From Halalkalicoccus sp. CGA53 (GTDB taxonomy: Archaea; Halobacteriota; Halobacteria; Halobacteriales; Halalkalicoccaceae), in contig NZ_CP144125.1 of NCBI RefSeq assembly GCF_036429475.1, positions 496,001 to 560,000 of the forward strand: DNA of 64,000 nt, in the 5' to 3' direction. The notes under the pieces were generated by a model that made no database searches, was not told the DNA's origin, and saw nothing but the letters and a program-made list of their open reading frames with translations. This document shows positions 35,174 through 44,561 of the stretch, one piece after another (the first letter of the stretch is position 1; each line of letters opens with the position of its first letter). The position numbers and the translations under genes were made by a program.

Positions 35174-36168
35174 GCGATCCGCTGCTCTCGGTCGAGGGGT
35201 TGCGTACACACATCCCGGCCGAGGGAGGGATCGTCCGCGCCGTCGACGGGGTGTCCTTCGAGATCGAGAGGGGAGAGACCGTCGCGCTCGTCGGCGAGTC
35301 CGGCAGCGGGAAGACGGTGACCTGCGAGACGATCACCCGGCTCGTCCCCGAGACGGCGACGGTGACCGGGGAGGTCCGTTTCGACGGGGAGACGCTGACC
35401 GATCTAGAGGAGAACGCGCTCCGACGGATCCGCGGTAACCGGATCGCCCACGTCTTCCAGAACCCGCGGAGCGCGCTCGATCCGGTCTACACCGTCGGCG
35501 ATCAGATCGCCGAGGCGATCACGCTCCACCGGGACGTGGGAGAGCGCGAGGCGCGAGACCGTGCGGTAGCGCTGCTCGGACGGGTCGGTATCCCCAACCC
35601 CGGCGAACGGGTAGACGACCATCCCCACGAGTTCTCGGGCGGCCAGTGTCAGCGGATCGCCATCGCCATCGCCATCGCCTGCGAGCCGGCCCTGCTGCTC
35701 GCCGACGAGCCGACCACCTCCGTCGACGTCACCGTCCAGGCGCGGCTGCTCGCGCTGCTCTCGGAGCTCACCGGTGACGGGATGTCCATGCTGCTCGTCA
35801 CCCACGACCTCCGGGTGGTCGCGACGCTCGCCGACCGGGTCGTCGTGATGTTCGAGGGCCAGACCGTCGAGCGCGGCCCGACCGAGGCGGTGTTCGGCCG
35901 ACCGGCCCACCCCTACACACAGGCGCTCGTCGAGAGCGCCGCCGGGGTGGGTGAGGGGACCGACAGGGAGGAGGTACCGACCGGCGGCTGTCGGTTCCGA
36001 AACGAGTGTCCGCACGCGATCGACGCCTGTGCGGGCGAGCGCCCGGCGTTCGAGCCGGTCGGGAGCCCCGGCCACACCGCCGCGTGCGTCCACTACGCGC
36101 CCGAGCGCGACCCCTCCGTCGTCCTCGCCGGTTCCGACCCCGCCTGGACGGTGGTGCGAGAGCGATGA
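35170..36168 (+). CDS. dppD: Peptide/nickel ABC transporter ATP-binding protein (DppD type)
   Basis: A 332-residue ATPase. Walker A is [10 protein letters not shown], the Q-loop is [12 protein letters not shown], the ABC signature is [20 protein letters not shown] and Walker B is [13 protein letters not shown]; the H-loop is LLVTHDL. The signature has Cys in place of the usual Met/Gln, still functional-looking. After the ATPase core, a tail carries four cysteines ([21 protein letters not shown]...AACVHY), the pattern that in some homologues binds an iron-sulfur cluster. It overlaps dppC before it and dppF after it by four bases, so the three are co-translated. Confidence 0.93.
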   Translation: MSDPLLSVEGLRTHIPAEGGIVRAVDGVSFEIERGETVALVGESGSGKTVTCETITRLVPETATVTGEVRFDGETLTDLEENALRRIRGNRIAHVFQNPRSALDPVYTVGDQIAEAITLHRDVGEREARDRAVALLGRVGIPNPGERVDDHPHEFSGGQCQRIAIAIAIACEPALLLADEPTTSVDVTVQARLLALLSELTGDGMSMLLVTHDLRVVATLADRVVVMFEGQTVERGPTEAVFGRPAHPYTQALVESAAGVGEGTDREEVPTGGCRFRNECPHAIDACAGERPAFEPVGSPGHTAACVHYAPERDPSVVLAGSDPAWTVVRER

Positions 36169-37442
36169 CCGACGAACCGCTGCTCTCGGTCAGCGGGCTG
36201 GAGAAACACTACCCGATCACGGAGGGGCTGCTCAGACGCGAAGTCGGACGGGTGCGGGCGGTCGACGGGATCGACCTGGAGGTCCGTCGCGGCGAGACCT
36301 TGGGGCTGGTCGGCGAGTCCGGGAGCGGCAAGACTACCGCAGCGCTCTCCTTGCTTCGGCTGGAGGAGCCGACCGCCGGCGAGGTCCACTTCGACGGCGA
36401 GGAGGTCACCACCTATGGCGAACGCGAGCTACTCCGGTTCAGACGCCGGGCGCAGCTCGTCCTCCAGGACCCCGACTCCGCGTTCAATCCGCGGATGACC
36501 GTCGGGCGTGCGGTCGGCGAGCCGCTCGCACTCCACGGGCTTCACGACCGAGCCGAGCGTCGTGCGGTCGTCGAGGACGCCCTCGAGCGGGTCGGCCTCG
36601 ATCCGGAGGCGGCCGACAGGTACCCCGATACGTTCTCCGGCGGGGAACGCCAACGGATCGCCATCGCCCGGGCGCTCGTGCTCACGCCCGACCTGATCGT
36701 CGCGGACGAACCGGTGAGTGCGCTCGACGGCCGGGTCAGATCACGAGTCCTCTCGCTGCTCTCGGATATCCAGGCGGAGTTCGACCTCTCGTTGCTGTTC
36801 GTCAGCCACGACATCGACGTCGTCAGTCGGTTCTGTGACCGCGTCGCGGTGATGTACCTCGGCGAGATCGTCGAACGTGGTCCTACCGGAGAGGTGCTCT
36901 CGGACCCGAAACACCCCTACACGCGCCTGCTCGTCGACTCCGTTCCGAACCTCGATCCGACCGACCCGGCGCCCGAAACCGCCGAGAGCGTCGTCGAGCC
37001 CGATCCCGCCGACCCACCCAGCGGCTGTTCGTTCCACCCGCGGTGTCCGGTCGTGATCCCACCGCCGGATCTCGTCATCTCCGACGAGCGGTGGCGGGCG
37101 CTCGTCGACCTCGGGATCCGACTCGAAGCGGGTGAGGGGGACCCGGAACGGCCGGCCGCGTCGTTCGTGGTCGGTTCCGAGAACGGTACCGGTGAGATGC
37201 GCGAGGCGCTCGGACTCCCGGAGTCCCTCGAAGACGACCGGCTCGAATCGGCGCTCTCCGAGAGTCTGGCGGCGCTGGAGGCGGGCGAGACGGGACGCGC
37301 GCGCGAGGCGCTCGCGGAGGTCCTCACGAGCGTCTGTAAACGCGAGGAGCCGTCGCTCGGGGAAGGCGACGCGCCGAGACCCGTCGCCTGCCACAGATAC
37401 GACCCGGCGGTCGAGGGCGAGCCGATCGAGCGATGGGACTGA
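36165..37442 (+). CDS. dppF: Peptide/nickel ABC transporter ATP-binding protein (DppF type), with C-terminal insertion
   Basis: A 425-residue ATPase. Walker A is [13 protein letters not shown], the Q-loop [13 protein letters not shown], the signature [16 protein letters not shown], Walker [14 protein letters not shown] and the H-loop LFVSHDI. The C-terminal four-cysteine region is split: [14 protein letters not shown] comes at about residue 286, then about 95 extra residues rich in Glu and Leu, then [26 protein letters not shown] recall similar insertions in haloarchaeal DppF proteins but cannot check. It is the last gene of dppCDF. No substrate-binding protein gene lies within the window, so cargo specificity (peptide, nickel or other) is open. 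Confidence 0.92.
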   Translation: MTDEPLLSVSGLEKHYPITEGLLRREVGRVRAVDGIDLEVRRGETLGLVGESGSGKTTAALSLLRLEEPTAGEVHFDGEEVTTYGERELLRFRRRAQLVLQDPDSAFNPRMTVGRAVGEPLALHGLHDRAERRAVVEDALERVGLDPEAADRYPDTFSGGERQRIAIARALVLTPDLIVADEPVSALDGRVRSRVLSLLSDIQAEFDLSLLFVSHDIDVVSRFCDRVAVMYLGEIVERGPTGEVLSDPKHPYTRLLVDSVPNLDPTDPAPETAESVVEPDPADPPSGCSFHPRCPVVIPPPDLVISDERWRALVDLGIRLEAGEGDPERPAASFVVGSENGTGEMREALGLPESLEDDRLESALSESLAALEAGETGRAREALAEVLTSVCKREEPSLGEGDAPRPVACHRYDPAVEGEPIERWD

Positions 37443-37533
37443 CGGCGCCGATCTGTCGCTCGATCTCCAGCCTCGCACGACGATCGACGGGGACGTGCGT
37501 ACCGACTCCGAACGCCGTAGATCGGATCGGGGA

Positions 37534-39222
37534 TCAGTCCTGGACCCGAACGTCGAGGACGGCCGGTCCCGGCGTCTCGCGGGCGGAGCGAAGTGCCGCG
37601 TCCAGTTCCTCCGGGGTTCGAACGGAGAGGGCGTCTGCGCCCTGACTCCCCGCGTTGGCCGCGATGTCGACCGGCGGGTCGAAGTCGAGTCCGCCGAGCG
37701 CGTCGAGTCGCTCCCCCGCGAAGAACCGGCGGTAGTTGTTCTTGAGGATCCGGTAGTTCCGGTTGTCGGGGACGACGACCGTCAGGTCCACCCCGTACCG
37801 GACGGCCGTGTAGACCGCCTGGGGGTAGTAGAGGTACGAACCGTCGCCGACGAAGCCGACGACCGGGAGCGGATCGGAAACCTGTCGCTCCGCGAGCGCG
37901 GCCCCGATACTGGCGGGGAGACCGTACCCCAGACAGAGCCCCTTGTTGGAGAGGTAGCGTTCCGGGGCGAGGTGCCACCGCGCGAGGAGCACCATCTTCG
38001 CCGTCAGCCCCTCGTCCACGACGTACGCGTCCGGGAACGCGTCCCGGAGCGCGTCCACTAGGTCTGGTTTCGAGAGGAGCCCCTCTTCCGGTTCCGGCGG
38101 CGTCGGGGGCGACAACCGCTCGACGAGCGCCGGTTTCTCATCGACGATACGGTACCGACGATCGGCTCGATCGTCGTCCGGAAGCCGTTCACTGAGCAGG
38201 CGTGCGAGGTCGGCCATCACCAGACCGGGATCGCCGACGATCGCAGCGTCCGCGGGCTGGTTCTTCCCGATCCCCGTTCCCGTGTCCGTGACGTGGACGC
38301 ACGTCGTCTCCGATCCGACGAGGTCACCCCCTCGTCGAAGGAACGTATCGTTCGTCGAGCAGCCGACGAACACGATCGTATCGGTGTCCAACAGCTCGCG
38401 AGCGAGGTCGTCGTTCGCCAGCGGCAGGTACGAGATCCACTGTGGGTGGTCGGTCGGGAACGCGATCTCGCTCGCGTAGAGTTCGCCGTAGACACGGGCG
38501 CCAGCGGCTTCCGCGAACTCGCGTGCGGCGTCGATGGCCCGGTATCCGGCACGGGCGACGCCATCACCCACCACGAGGAGTGGCTCCTCCGCCTCGGCGA
38601 GCAGGTCCGCGGCCAGTTCGATCTGCCCGGGGTCACCCCGACCGGCGTTCGGGATCGGGCCGAGCCGCTCCGGAGCGGCGGTCGTCTCGGCCGTCAGGAC
38701 GTCCAGCGGGAGGCTCACGAAGACCGGTCCTGTCGGTGGCGTCAGGGCGATTCGGAACGCTCGACGCATGACGGCCGGGAGCGCCTCGACGTCCCGTACC
38801 TCGGTGCTCCACTTGGTGAACGGTCGTGCGAGCGCGACGAGGTCACCGCTGAGTATCGGTTCCTCGTGGCGGGCCGTCCGTGCGTAGTCACCGGCGGTGA
38901 CGACGAGCGGAGTGCCCATGGTCCTCGCGTTGTAGAGGTTGCCGAGCCCGTGTGAGAGCCCGCCGATCAGGTGGAGGTTGACGATCCCCACGGGTAGTAC
39001 GGCCGAATCGTGGTGGGAGTGATACCGTCGGGTACTGGCGTAGCCGGCGGCCATCCCGACCGCGACGTCCTCGTGGAGCGCCAGGACGTACTCGACGTCG
39101 CTGTCGGCCAGTGCCTCGAGGATCGGCAGTTCGGTCGTTCCGGGGTTCCCGAAGAGGTGGGTCACGCCGTACCGCTCGAGGATTTCGACGAAGAGCGAGG
39201 CTCCGGACGAAGGTGGTCTCAT
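37534..39222 (-). CDS. Thiamine-diphosphate enzyme, benzoylformate decarboxylase-like
   Basis: A 562-residue enzyme of the acetolactate synthase/benzoylformate decarboxylase superfamily. The N-terminal Pyr domain has HLFGNPGTTELPILEAL and a ThDP-activating glutamate in ALHEDVAVGMAAGYA. INLH-type VNLHLIGGLSHGLGNLYNA supplies a His where benzoylformate decarboxylase has one, and VKWS is present as TKWSTEV. The central domain runs about 190-330. The PP domain ends with the ThDP motif GDGSYLYYPQAVYTAV...PDNRNYRILKN. The first domain has a short His-rich insertion (RYHSHHDSAVLP) not normal for the family. Real substrate is unknown. It is convergent with dppF (91 bases) and read from its own promoter near 39265-39290. 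Confidence 0.82.
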   Translation of the reverse strand: MRPPSSGASLFVEILERYGVTHLFGNPGTTELPILEALADSDVEYVLALHEDVAVGMAAGYASTRRYHSHHDSAVLPVGIVNLHLIGGLSHGLGNLYNARTMGTPLVVTAGDYARTARHEEPILSGDLVALARPFTKWSTEVRDVEALPAVMRRAFRIALTPPTGPVFVSLPLDVLTAETTAAPERLGPIPNAGRGDPGQIELAADLLAEAEEPLLVVGDGVARAGYRAIDAAREFAEAAGARVYGELYASEIAFPTDHPQWISYLPLANDDLARELLDTDTIVFVGCSTNDTFLRRGGDLVGSETTCVHVTDTGTGIGKNQPADAAIVGDPGLVMADLARLLSERLPDDDRADRRYRIVDEKPALVERLSPPTPPEPEEGLLSKPDLVDALRDAFPDAYVVDEGLTAKMVLLARWHLAPERYLSNKGLCLGYGLPASIGAALAERQVSDPLPVVGFVGDGSYLYYPQAVYTAVRYGVDLTVVVPDNRNYRILKNNYRRFFAGERLDALGGLDFDPPVDIAANAGSQGADALSVRTPEELDAALRSARETPGPAVLDVRVQD

Positions 39223-39510
39223 CGTGGAGAGTAAACGAGCCCTCAGTCGATGTATCGTACACCTTGTGGATAAAGGATTACTCTACATAGGGATAAAACG
39301 AGGAGAGAAGTTGGGTTGCGATATCTCGATTGCGGCCGATACGGACCCGACGAACGTCGCTCCGACGGACAGTACGGACTCCGTGAGCGTTCGACCGGTG
39401 GAGGGACAGGGAGAGTAGAGAGAGGGACTGGAGTCTGGTCGTGTGGTGCGTCGAAAGAAGTCGTGATCGGTCGTCGGTGCGGGTTCTGGGGGAGTGGCTG
39501 TGGCCGACTT
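39223..39510. other. Intergenic region between the decarboxylase-like gene and the thermosome gene
   Basis: It is bounded by the start of the decarboxylase-like gene at 39222 and the stop of the thermosome gene at 39511. It holds TATA-like boxes for the decarboxylase gene on the minus strand (GTTTTATCCC near 39293-39301 and CTTTATCC near 39266-39274). The rest, about 39310-39510, is G/T-rich on the plus strand. I see no convincing gene or RNA here. Confidence 0.5.
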
Positions 39511-41187
39511 CTACATAGCGCCGCCCATTCCACCCATACCGCCCATTCCACCCATGCCGCCGCCCATTCCGCCCATGTCCATGTCCTCGTCGTCGCCGTC
39601 GCCCTCGGTCGAAAGGTCGCCGGCGGAGATGATGTCGTCGATCTTCAGGACGAGGTTGGCGGCCTCCGTGGCCGAAGAGAGCGCCTGCTCCTTCGCGTGG
39701 GCCGGCTCGACGACGCCCGCCTCGAAGGTGTCCTCGACGCTGGAGGTGAAGACGTTCAGGCCGGCGCGTTCGTCGCCGCCCTCGTGCGCGGCCCGGAGGT
39801 CGACCAGCGTGTCGATCGGGTCCTGACCGGAGTTCTCGGCGAGCACGCGCGGGACGAGCTCGAGCGAGTCGGCGAACGCCTCGACGGCGAGCTGCTCGCG
39901 GCCGGAGACGGAGTCGGCGTAGTCACGGACGCGGCGGGCGAGTTCGACCTCGACGGCGCCGCCGCCCGGGAGCACGCGCCCGTCCGAGACCGTCTGGGCG
40001 ACGACCTCGAGCGCGTCGGTGATCCCGCGCTCGAGCTCGTCGACGACGTGGTCGGTCGAGCCGTAGAGCAGCAGCGTGACGCCGTGGCTGTCCTCGCCCT
40101 CGATGGAGAACAGGCCCTCCTGCTCGTCGTACTCGACCGAGCCGTGGCCGAGGTCGGCCTCGCTCACGTCGTCGAGATCGGTGACGATCGAGGCGTCGAG
40201 GACCTCCTTCAGGAACTCGAGGTCGGACTTCTTCGCGCGGCGAACCGCCAGGATGCCCTCCTTCGCGAGGAAGTGCTGGGCGAGGTCGTCGATTCCCTTC
40301 TGACAGAGGACGACGTCCGCGCCGGTGGCCTTGATCTGTTCGACCTTCTCCCGCAGCTGCTGTTCCTCGCTGTCGAGGAACTGCTGGAGCTGGTCGGGGC
40401 TCTCGATGTTGACCTGCGTGTCGACGTCGGCCTCCTCGACCTCGATCGGCTCGCGCAGCAGCAGGATCGAGGCGTCCTCGAAGTCGGTCGGCATGTCGTC
40501 GTGGACCGGCTCCTTGTCGACGATCGCGCCGTTGAGCAGCGACGACTCGCCCGCCGAGCGACCCGTCTGCGTCTCGATCTCGACGAACTCGAGGTCGACG
40601 ACGTTCTCGCCGTCGTCGGTCTCGACGGTGACCTGGCTGACCGCGTCGACGATCAGCTGTGCGAGGTGTTCCTTGTTGAGTTCGGCCCCCTTACCGGTCA
40701 TGGAGGTCTCTGCGACCTTCCGGAGGATCTCCTCGTCCTCGGTGTCGACCTCGATCGCGACGTCGTCGATCTCCTCGCGTGCGCGCTCGCTGGCGAGGTG
40801 GAAGCCCTTGATGATCGCCGTCGGGTGGATGTCCTGCTCGAGGAGGTCCTCGGCGTTCTTCAGGAGTTCGCCCGTCACTGCCACGGCGGTCGTCGTGCCG
40901 TCGCCGGCCTCGTCCTCCTGAGTTTCTGCGACCTCGATGATCATCTCGGCCGTCGGGTTATTGATATCCATCTCTTTGAGGATGGTCACGCCGTCGTTGG
41001 TGATCGTGACCGATCCCATCGAGTCGACGAGCATCTTGTCCATCCCTTTCGGCCCGAGCGTCGAGCGAACCGCCTCGGCGACCGCTCGTGCGGCCCGGAT
41101 GTTGAACTCCTGGGCGTCGCGGTCCCGTACACGCTGTGCGTCGTCCCCCATGATGATCATGGGCTGGCCTCGCATTCGCTGACTCAT
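39511..41187 (-). CDS. Thermosome (group II chaperonin) subunit
   Basis: A 558-residue ATP-dependent chaperonin subunit that forms the double-ring folding machine of archaea. Equatorial ATP motifs are [27 protein letters not shown] and the C-terminal [30 protein letters not shown]. The apical and intermediate domains fill about 145-400, and the [31 protein letters not shown] stretch is typical. The tail is a low-complexity run of GGM repeats ([16 protein letters not shown]), common in haloarchaeal thermosome subunits. It has a strong leaderless promoter with the CGAA block; start at ATG 41187 ([13 protein letters not shown]). It diverges from mcm across a 247-base region. Archaea often have two or three paralogous subunits; only one lies here. 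Confidence 0.96.
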   Translation of the reverse strand: MSQRMRGQPMIIMGDDAQRVRDRDAQEFNIRAARAVAEAVRSTLGPKGMDKMLVDSMGSVTITNDGVTILKEMDINNPTAEMIIEVAETQEDEAGDGTTTAVAVTGELLKNAEDLLEQDIHPTAIIKGFHLASERAREEIDDVAIEVDTEDEEILRKVAETSMTGKGAELNKEHLAQLIVDAVSQVTVETDDGENVVDLEFVEIETQTGRSAGESSLLNGAIVDKEPVHDDMPTDFEDASILLLREPIEVEEADVDTQVNIESPDQLQQFLDSEEQQLREKVEQIKATGADVVLCQKGIDDLAQHFLAKEGILAVRRAKKSDLEFLKEVLDASIVTDLDDVSEADLGHGSVEYDEQEGLFSIEGEDSHGVTLLLYGSTDHVVDELERGITDALEVVAQTVSDGRVLPGGGAVEVELARRVRDYADSVSGREQLAVEAFADSLELVPRVLAENSGQDPIDTLVDLRAAHEGGDERAGLNVFTSSVEDTFEAGVVEPAHAKEQALSSATEAANLVLKIDDIISAGDLSTEGDGDDEDMDMGGMGGGMGGMGGMGGMGGAM

Positions 41188-41209
41188 AGTCACCGGATCA
41201 TTGATTGGA

Positions 41210-41233
41210 GTTCTATATAAAATCTTCGTTTCG
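41210..41233 (-). promoter_or_regulatory. Thermosome promoter with CGAA heat-shock-like element
   Basis: Minus strand: CGAAACGAAGATTTTATATA followed by GAAC. TTTATATAG is a strong TATA box 26-34 bases before the thermosome ATG. Directly upstream, CTTCG-TTT-CGAAG (41224-41236) is a perfect 5-base dyad. Matching sequence lies before hsp20 (21440-21459). CGAA-type blocks next to TATA boxes are reported for haloarchaeal heat-shock genes; the regulatory role here is inference. Confidence 0.6.
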
Positions 41234-41358
41234 AAGGAAGAGAGCGGTCCCGCCCCACGCCACAGCCCGACACGCAACCGCCGGAGAGCGCCGTGTCGAC
41301 CGGAGAGGTGGCGACAGTTAGCACACGTCACGTTCGGTGACGACGACCCGTTCGGGCG

Positions 41359-41383
41359 AGTTTATAAGTGGTTTCGACCACTT
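41359..41383 (+). promoter_or_regulatory. mcm upstream TATA box overlapped by TTCG-looped dyad
   Basis: AGTTTATAAG (41359-41367) is a TATA-like box. Starting on its last bases, AAGTGGT (41366-41372), a TTCG loop and ACCACTT (41377-41383) form a perfect 7-base hairpin. It would lie between TATA and the transcription start, or at the start itself. The mcm ATG is 52 bases further on, with a GGGAGGG ribosome site near 41425-41430, so the mRNA has a leader. Confidence 0.5.
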
Positions 41384-41434
41384 CCGCTCCGCTACCCAAC
41401 GTTCTTATTCGGTCGGGGGACAAGGGAGGGTACG

Positions 41435-43531
41435 ATGGCCAGCGCCGAGAACACACAGCTCGTCGACACGTTCGAGGAGTTCTACCGGAGCTACTACCGC
41501 GACGCGATCGGCACGCTGGCACAGCGCTACCCGAACGAACAGCGCTCGCTCTACGTCGAGTGGGACGACCTCTACCGGTTCGACCGCGACCTCGCCGACG
41601 ACTACAGGAACCAGCCCGAACAGCTCCAGCGCTACGCCGAGGAGGCGCTCAGGCTCTACGATCTGCCGGTGGACGTGAGCCTCGGGCAGGCACACGTCCG
41701 GCTTCGCGGGCTCCCCGAGGCGACGGGAATCAGGGATATCCGCGCCCACCACGTCAACACGCTCGTCGAGGTGCGTGGGATCGTCAGAAAGGCGACCGAC
41801 GTCCGCCCGAAGATCCAGCAGGCCGCCTTCGAATGCCAGCGATGTGGCACGCTCACCCGCATCCCCCAGACGGGCGGGAGCTTCCAGGAGCCCCACGAGT
41901 GCGGCGGCTGCGAGCGACAGGGACCGTTCCGGATCAACTTCGATCAGTCGGAGTTCATCGACGCGCAGAAACTGCGGATCCAGGAGAGCCCCGAGGGACT
42001 GCGCGGCGGGGAGACCCCCCAGAGCGTCGACGTCCATATCGAGGACGACGTCACCGGCGAGGTCGCCCCGGGCGACCACGTCCGGGCGACCGGGATCCTC
42101 CACCTCGAACAGCAGGGCAACGACCGGGAGAAGTCGACGATGTTCGACCTCTACATGGACGGTGTCTCGGTCGAAGCGGAGGAAGAGCAGTTCGAGGACA
42201 TGGACATCACGGCCGAGGACAAACAGGCGATCGTCGAACTCTCGGAGGACCCCGGAATCTACGACGAGATGGTCGCCTCGATCGCGCCGAACATCTACGG
42301 CCACGACGGGGCGAAGCTCGCGATGGTGTTACAGCTCTTCTCGGGGGTCACCAAACACCTCCCCGACGGCTCGCGCACGCGCGGGGACCTCCACATGCTC
42401 CTGATCGGCGATCCGGGTACCGGAAAGTCACAGCTCCTGCAGTACATCCGCGAGATCGCCCCCCGGTCGGTCTACACCTCGGGGAAGGGGACGTCCTCGG
42501 CGGGGCTCACGGCCGCCGCCGTGCGCGACGACTTCGGCGACGGCCAGCAGTGGACGCTCGAGGCGGGCGCGCTCGTCCTCGCGGACCGGGGGATCGCCGC
42601 GGTCGACGAGCTAGACAAGATGCGACCCGAGGACCGCTCGGCGCTCCACGAGGGGCTCGAACAGCAGCAGATCAGCATCTCGAAGGCGGGCATCAACGCG
42701 ACGCTCAAGGCCCGGTGTTCGCTGCTCGCCGCGGCGAACCCCAAATACGGGAGGTTCGACCAGTACGAGCCGATCGGCGAGCAGATCGATTTAGAGCCCG
42801 CGCTGATCTCCCGGTTCGACCTGATCTTCACCGTCACCGACCAGCCCGACCCGGAGGAAGACCGCCTGCTGGCCGAACACATCCTGAAGACGAACTACGC
42901 GGGCGAGTTGAACACCCAGCGGACGGAGCTCAACTCGCCGGACATCACCAGGGAGGAGGTCGACGCCGTCACGGAGGAGGTCGCTCCGGCGATCGAGGCG
43001 GACCTGTTGAGAAAGTACATCGCCTACGCCCAGCAGACGTGTTACCCGAGGATGACCGACGAGTCCCGCGAGGCGATCCGGGACTTCTACGTCGACCTCC
43101 GCTCGAAGGGCGCCGACGACGACGCGCCGGTGCCGGTCACCGCCCGAAAACTAGAGGCGCTCGTCCGCCTCGCCGAGGCCTCCGCACGCGTGCGCCTCTC
43201 GGACACGGTGAAAAAGGAGGACGCCGACCGCGTCATCGAGATCGTCCGCTCGTGCCTACAGGATATCGGCGTCGACCCCGAGACCGGTGAGTTCGACGTG
43301 GACGTGATCGAGACGGGCCGCTCGAAGACCCAGCGCGATAGGGTGAAGGGGATCAAGGGGATCATCCGCGAACTCCAGGACGAGTACGAGGAGGGCGCGC
43401 CGATGGAGGAGGTGCTCTCGCAGGCGGAGACGGCGGGCATCGAGGAGAGCAAGGCCGAACACGAGATCCAGAAACTGCGGGACAAGGGCGAGATCTACTC
43501 GCCGAACAAGGACCACCTGCGGGTCGTCTGA
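41435..43531 (+). CDS. mcm: Replicative helicase MCM
   Basis: A 698-residue hexameric helicase that unwinds DNA at replication forks. The N-terminal domain has the zinc-binding set CQRCG...CGGCERQ near residues 133-168. The AAA+ core has Walker A GDPGTGKSQLLQ, Walker B VDELDKM, the sensor/arginine-finger segment ISRFDLIFT and the pre-sensor hairpin ISISKAGINATLKARCSLLAAANP. The C-terminal winged-helix domain is present (about 610-698, EEVLSQAETAGIEESKAEHEI). Many haloarchaeal mcm genes carry inteins; this one does not, as the sequence is continuous through all motifs. The start at ATG 41435 follows a purine-rich ribosome site. It is convergent with tfb, 10 bases away. Confidence 0.97.
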   Translation: MASAENTQLVDTFEEFYRSYYRDAIGTLAQRYPNEQRSLYVEWDDLYRFDRDLADDYRNQPEQLQRYAEEALRLYDLPVDVSLGQAHVRLRGLPEATGIRDIRAHHVNTLVEVRGIVRKATDVRPKIQQAAFECQRCGTLTRIPQTGGSFQEPHECGGCERQGPFRINFDQSEFIDAQKLRIQESPEGLRGGETPQSVDVHIEDDVTGEVAPGDHVRATGILHLEQQGNDREKSTMFDLYMDGVSVEAEEEQFEDMDITAEDKQAIVELSEDPGIYDEMVASIAPNIYGHDGAKLAMVLQLFSGVTKHLPDGSRTRGDLHMLLIGDPGTGKSQLLQYIREIAPRSVYTSGKGTSSAGLTAAAVRDDFGDGQQWTLEAGALVLADRGIAAVDELDKMRPEDRSALHEGLEQQQISISKAGINATLKARCSLLAAANPKYGRFDQYEPIGEQIDLEPALISRFDLIFTVTDQPDPEEDRLLAEHILKTNYAGELNTQRTELNSPDITREEVDAVTEEVAPAIEADLLRKYIAYAQQTCYPRMTDESREAIRDFYVDLRSKGADDDAPVPVTARKLEALVRLAEASARVRLSDTVKKEDADRVIEIVRSCLQDIGVDPETGEFDVDVIETGRSKTQRDRVKGIKGIIRELQDEYEEGAPMEEVLSQAETAGIEESKAEHEIQKLRDKGEIYSPNKDHLRVV

Positions 43532-43541
43532 GTGGAGGGGG

Positions 43542-44420
43542 TCACACCCTCGTCATCTTCGACTCGCGGAGCGTGTCGACCGTCGATCTGATCGTGGCAG
43601 TCGAGACGTCGGCGACGCCGGCGGCGTCGGTCTGTGTGAGTCGAGTGCCGTCCTCGCAGGCGGCGACCCAGAGACAGGCGGCGGCGACGCCACATGGGTT
43701 GCGGCCGCCGACGAGCGTCGCCTCCTGGGCGTCGCTCACGAGTCCGTGTGCGCGGGACTCGACCGAGGGGGAGAGTTCGAGCGTGCTCGCGAAGTTCGGC
43801 AGATACCGGCGCGGATCGACGGGGCCGGTCGCGAGGCCGACCTCGCGGTTGAGCGCGTTGTACGCCGCGGTGAGTTCGGCCGTCGAGGCCTTCGACGCTT
43901 CGACCACCTCCTCGGCGGGCCGAGGGAGGCCGGCGACCCGGCAGGCGGCGTAGACCGTGGCGGCTGCGAACCCCTCGAGCGAGCGACCGCGGACGATGTC
44001 CTCGCGCTGTGCCTTGCGAAAGAGGTCACACGCCTCGTCGCGGACGTCGTCTGGGAGCCCGAGCGTGTCCGTGAGCTGTCTAATCTCGCAGAAGACGTCG
44101 CGCTGGTTCCGCTCGGCTTTGCTCCGGCACTGAGCCCGGCCGTGTTCGCGGCGCATCCGCGCGACGAGCCGTCGCTTTCTACCCGTCAGTCGCACCTCGC
44201 CCCCGTAGCCGATGGTCGTCGAGAGCCCGCGGTCGTGACGCGAGCGCGTGAGCGGTGCGCCGGTGTGCCGACCGCGGTCGCCGTCCTCGCCCGAGCGCCA
44301 GTTCGGGCCGTAATCGATCCAGTGCTCCGAAACGACGAGACCGCACTCACTACAGATCCGCTCGCGACCGCTGTCGTCGACCCGGCCGGAGCAGTCGGGA
44401 CATATCGCTTCACCACACAT
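43542..44420 (-). CDS. tfb: Transcription initiation factor IIB (TFB)
   Basis: A 292-residue archaeal general transcription factor that joins TBP at the BRE/TATA element. The N-terminal zinc ribbon is CPDCSG...ICSECGLVV, followed by the B-reader/linker (IDYGPNWRSGED). Two cyclin-like core repeats follow, about 105-195 and 200-290, with IRQLTDTLGLPDDVRDEACDLFRKAQ and the family's GRSLEGFAAATVYAACR. Halobacteria have several TFBs, and this one is a little short (others are about 310-330). A TATA box at 44446-44455 gives a leaderless mRNA. Its repeat domains are complete, so I take it as functional. Confidence 0.92.
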   Translation of the reverse strand: MCGEAICPDCSGRVDDSGRERICSECGLVVSEHWIDYGPNWRSGEDGDRGRHTGAPLTRSRHDRGLSTTIGYGGEVRLTGRKRRLVARMRREHGRAQCRSKAERNQRDVFCEIRQLTDTLGLPDDVRDEACDLFRKAQREDIVRGRSLEGFAAATVYAACRVAGLPRPAEEVVEASKASTAELTAAYNALNREVGLATGPVDPRRYLPNFASTLELSPSVESRAHGLVSDAQEATLVGGRNPCGVAAACLWVAACEDGTRLTQTDAAGVADVSTATIRSTVDTLRESKMTRV

Positions 44421-44445
44421 TTCTACCCGATATACGATATGCTTT

Positions 44446-44455
44446 CCTACTTAAA
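44446..44455 (-). promoter_or_regulatory. TATA box of tfb
   Basis: Minus strand reads TTTAAGTAGG about 26-35 bases before the tfb ATG. This position is normal for a leaderless haloarchaeal promoter. The surrounding bases 44421-44460 are clearly AT-richer than their neighbours. Confidence 0.65.
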
Positions 44456-44561
44456 CATTTGGACTGGTTGATATGTGGGTCTCATACCGTCGGCTCTCAC
44501 TGTGCGGAGATCGCGACGCCACGGGCGGTCGGTACTCCCGAACGGCTTACAGCCGACAGTA

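Noticed and set aside
39511-39590. Tandem GGM-coding repeat as a possible DNA satellite
   Set aside because: It codes the ordinary GGM-rich C-terminal tail of thermosome subunits, so it is protein-driven and not a separate repeat element.
39316-41220. Long plus-strand open frame opposite the thermosome gene
   Set aside because: It is a shadow of the thermosome coding strand. Composition is Val/Leu/Asp/Arg-rich repeats that mirror the acidic chaperonin codons.
41435-43531. Intein in mcm
   Set aside because: Haloarchaeal mcm genes often carry inteins, but the Walker A, Walker B and arginine-finger regions are continuous with normal spacing, and no splicing motifs are seen.
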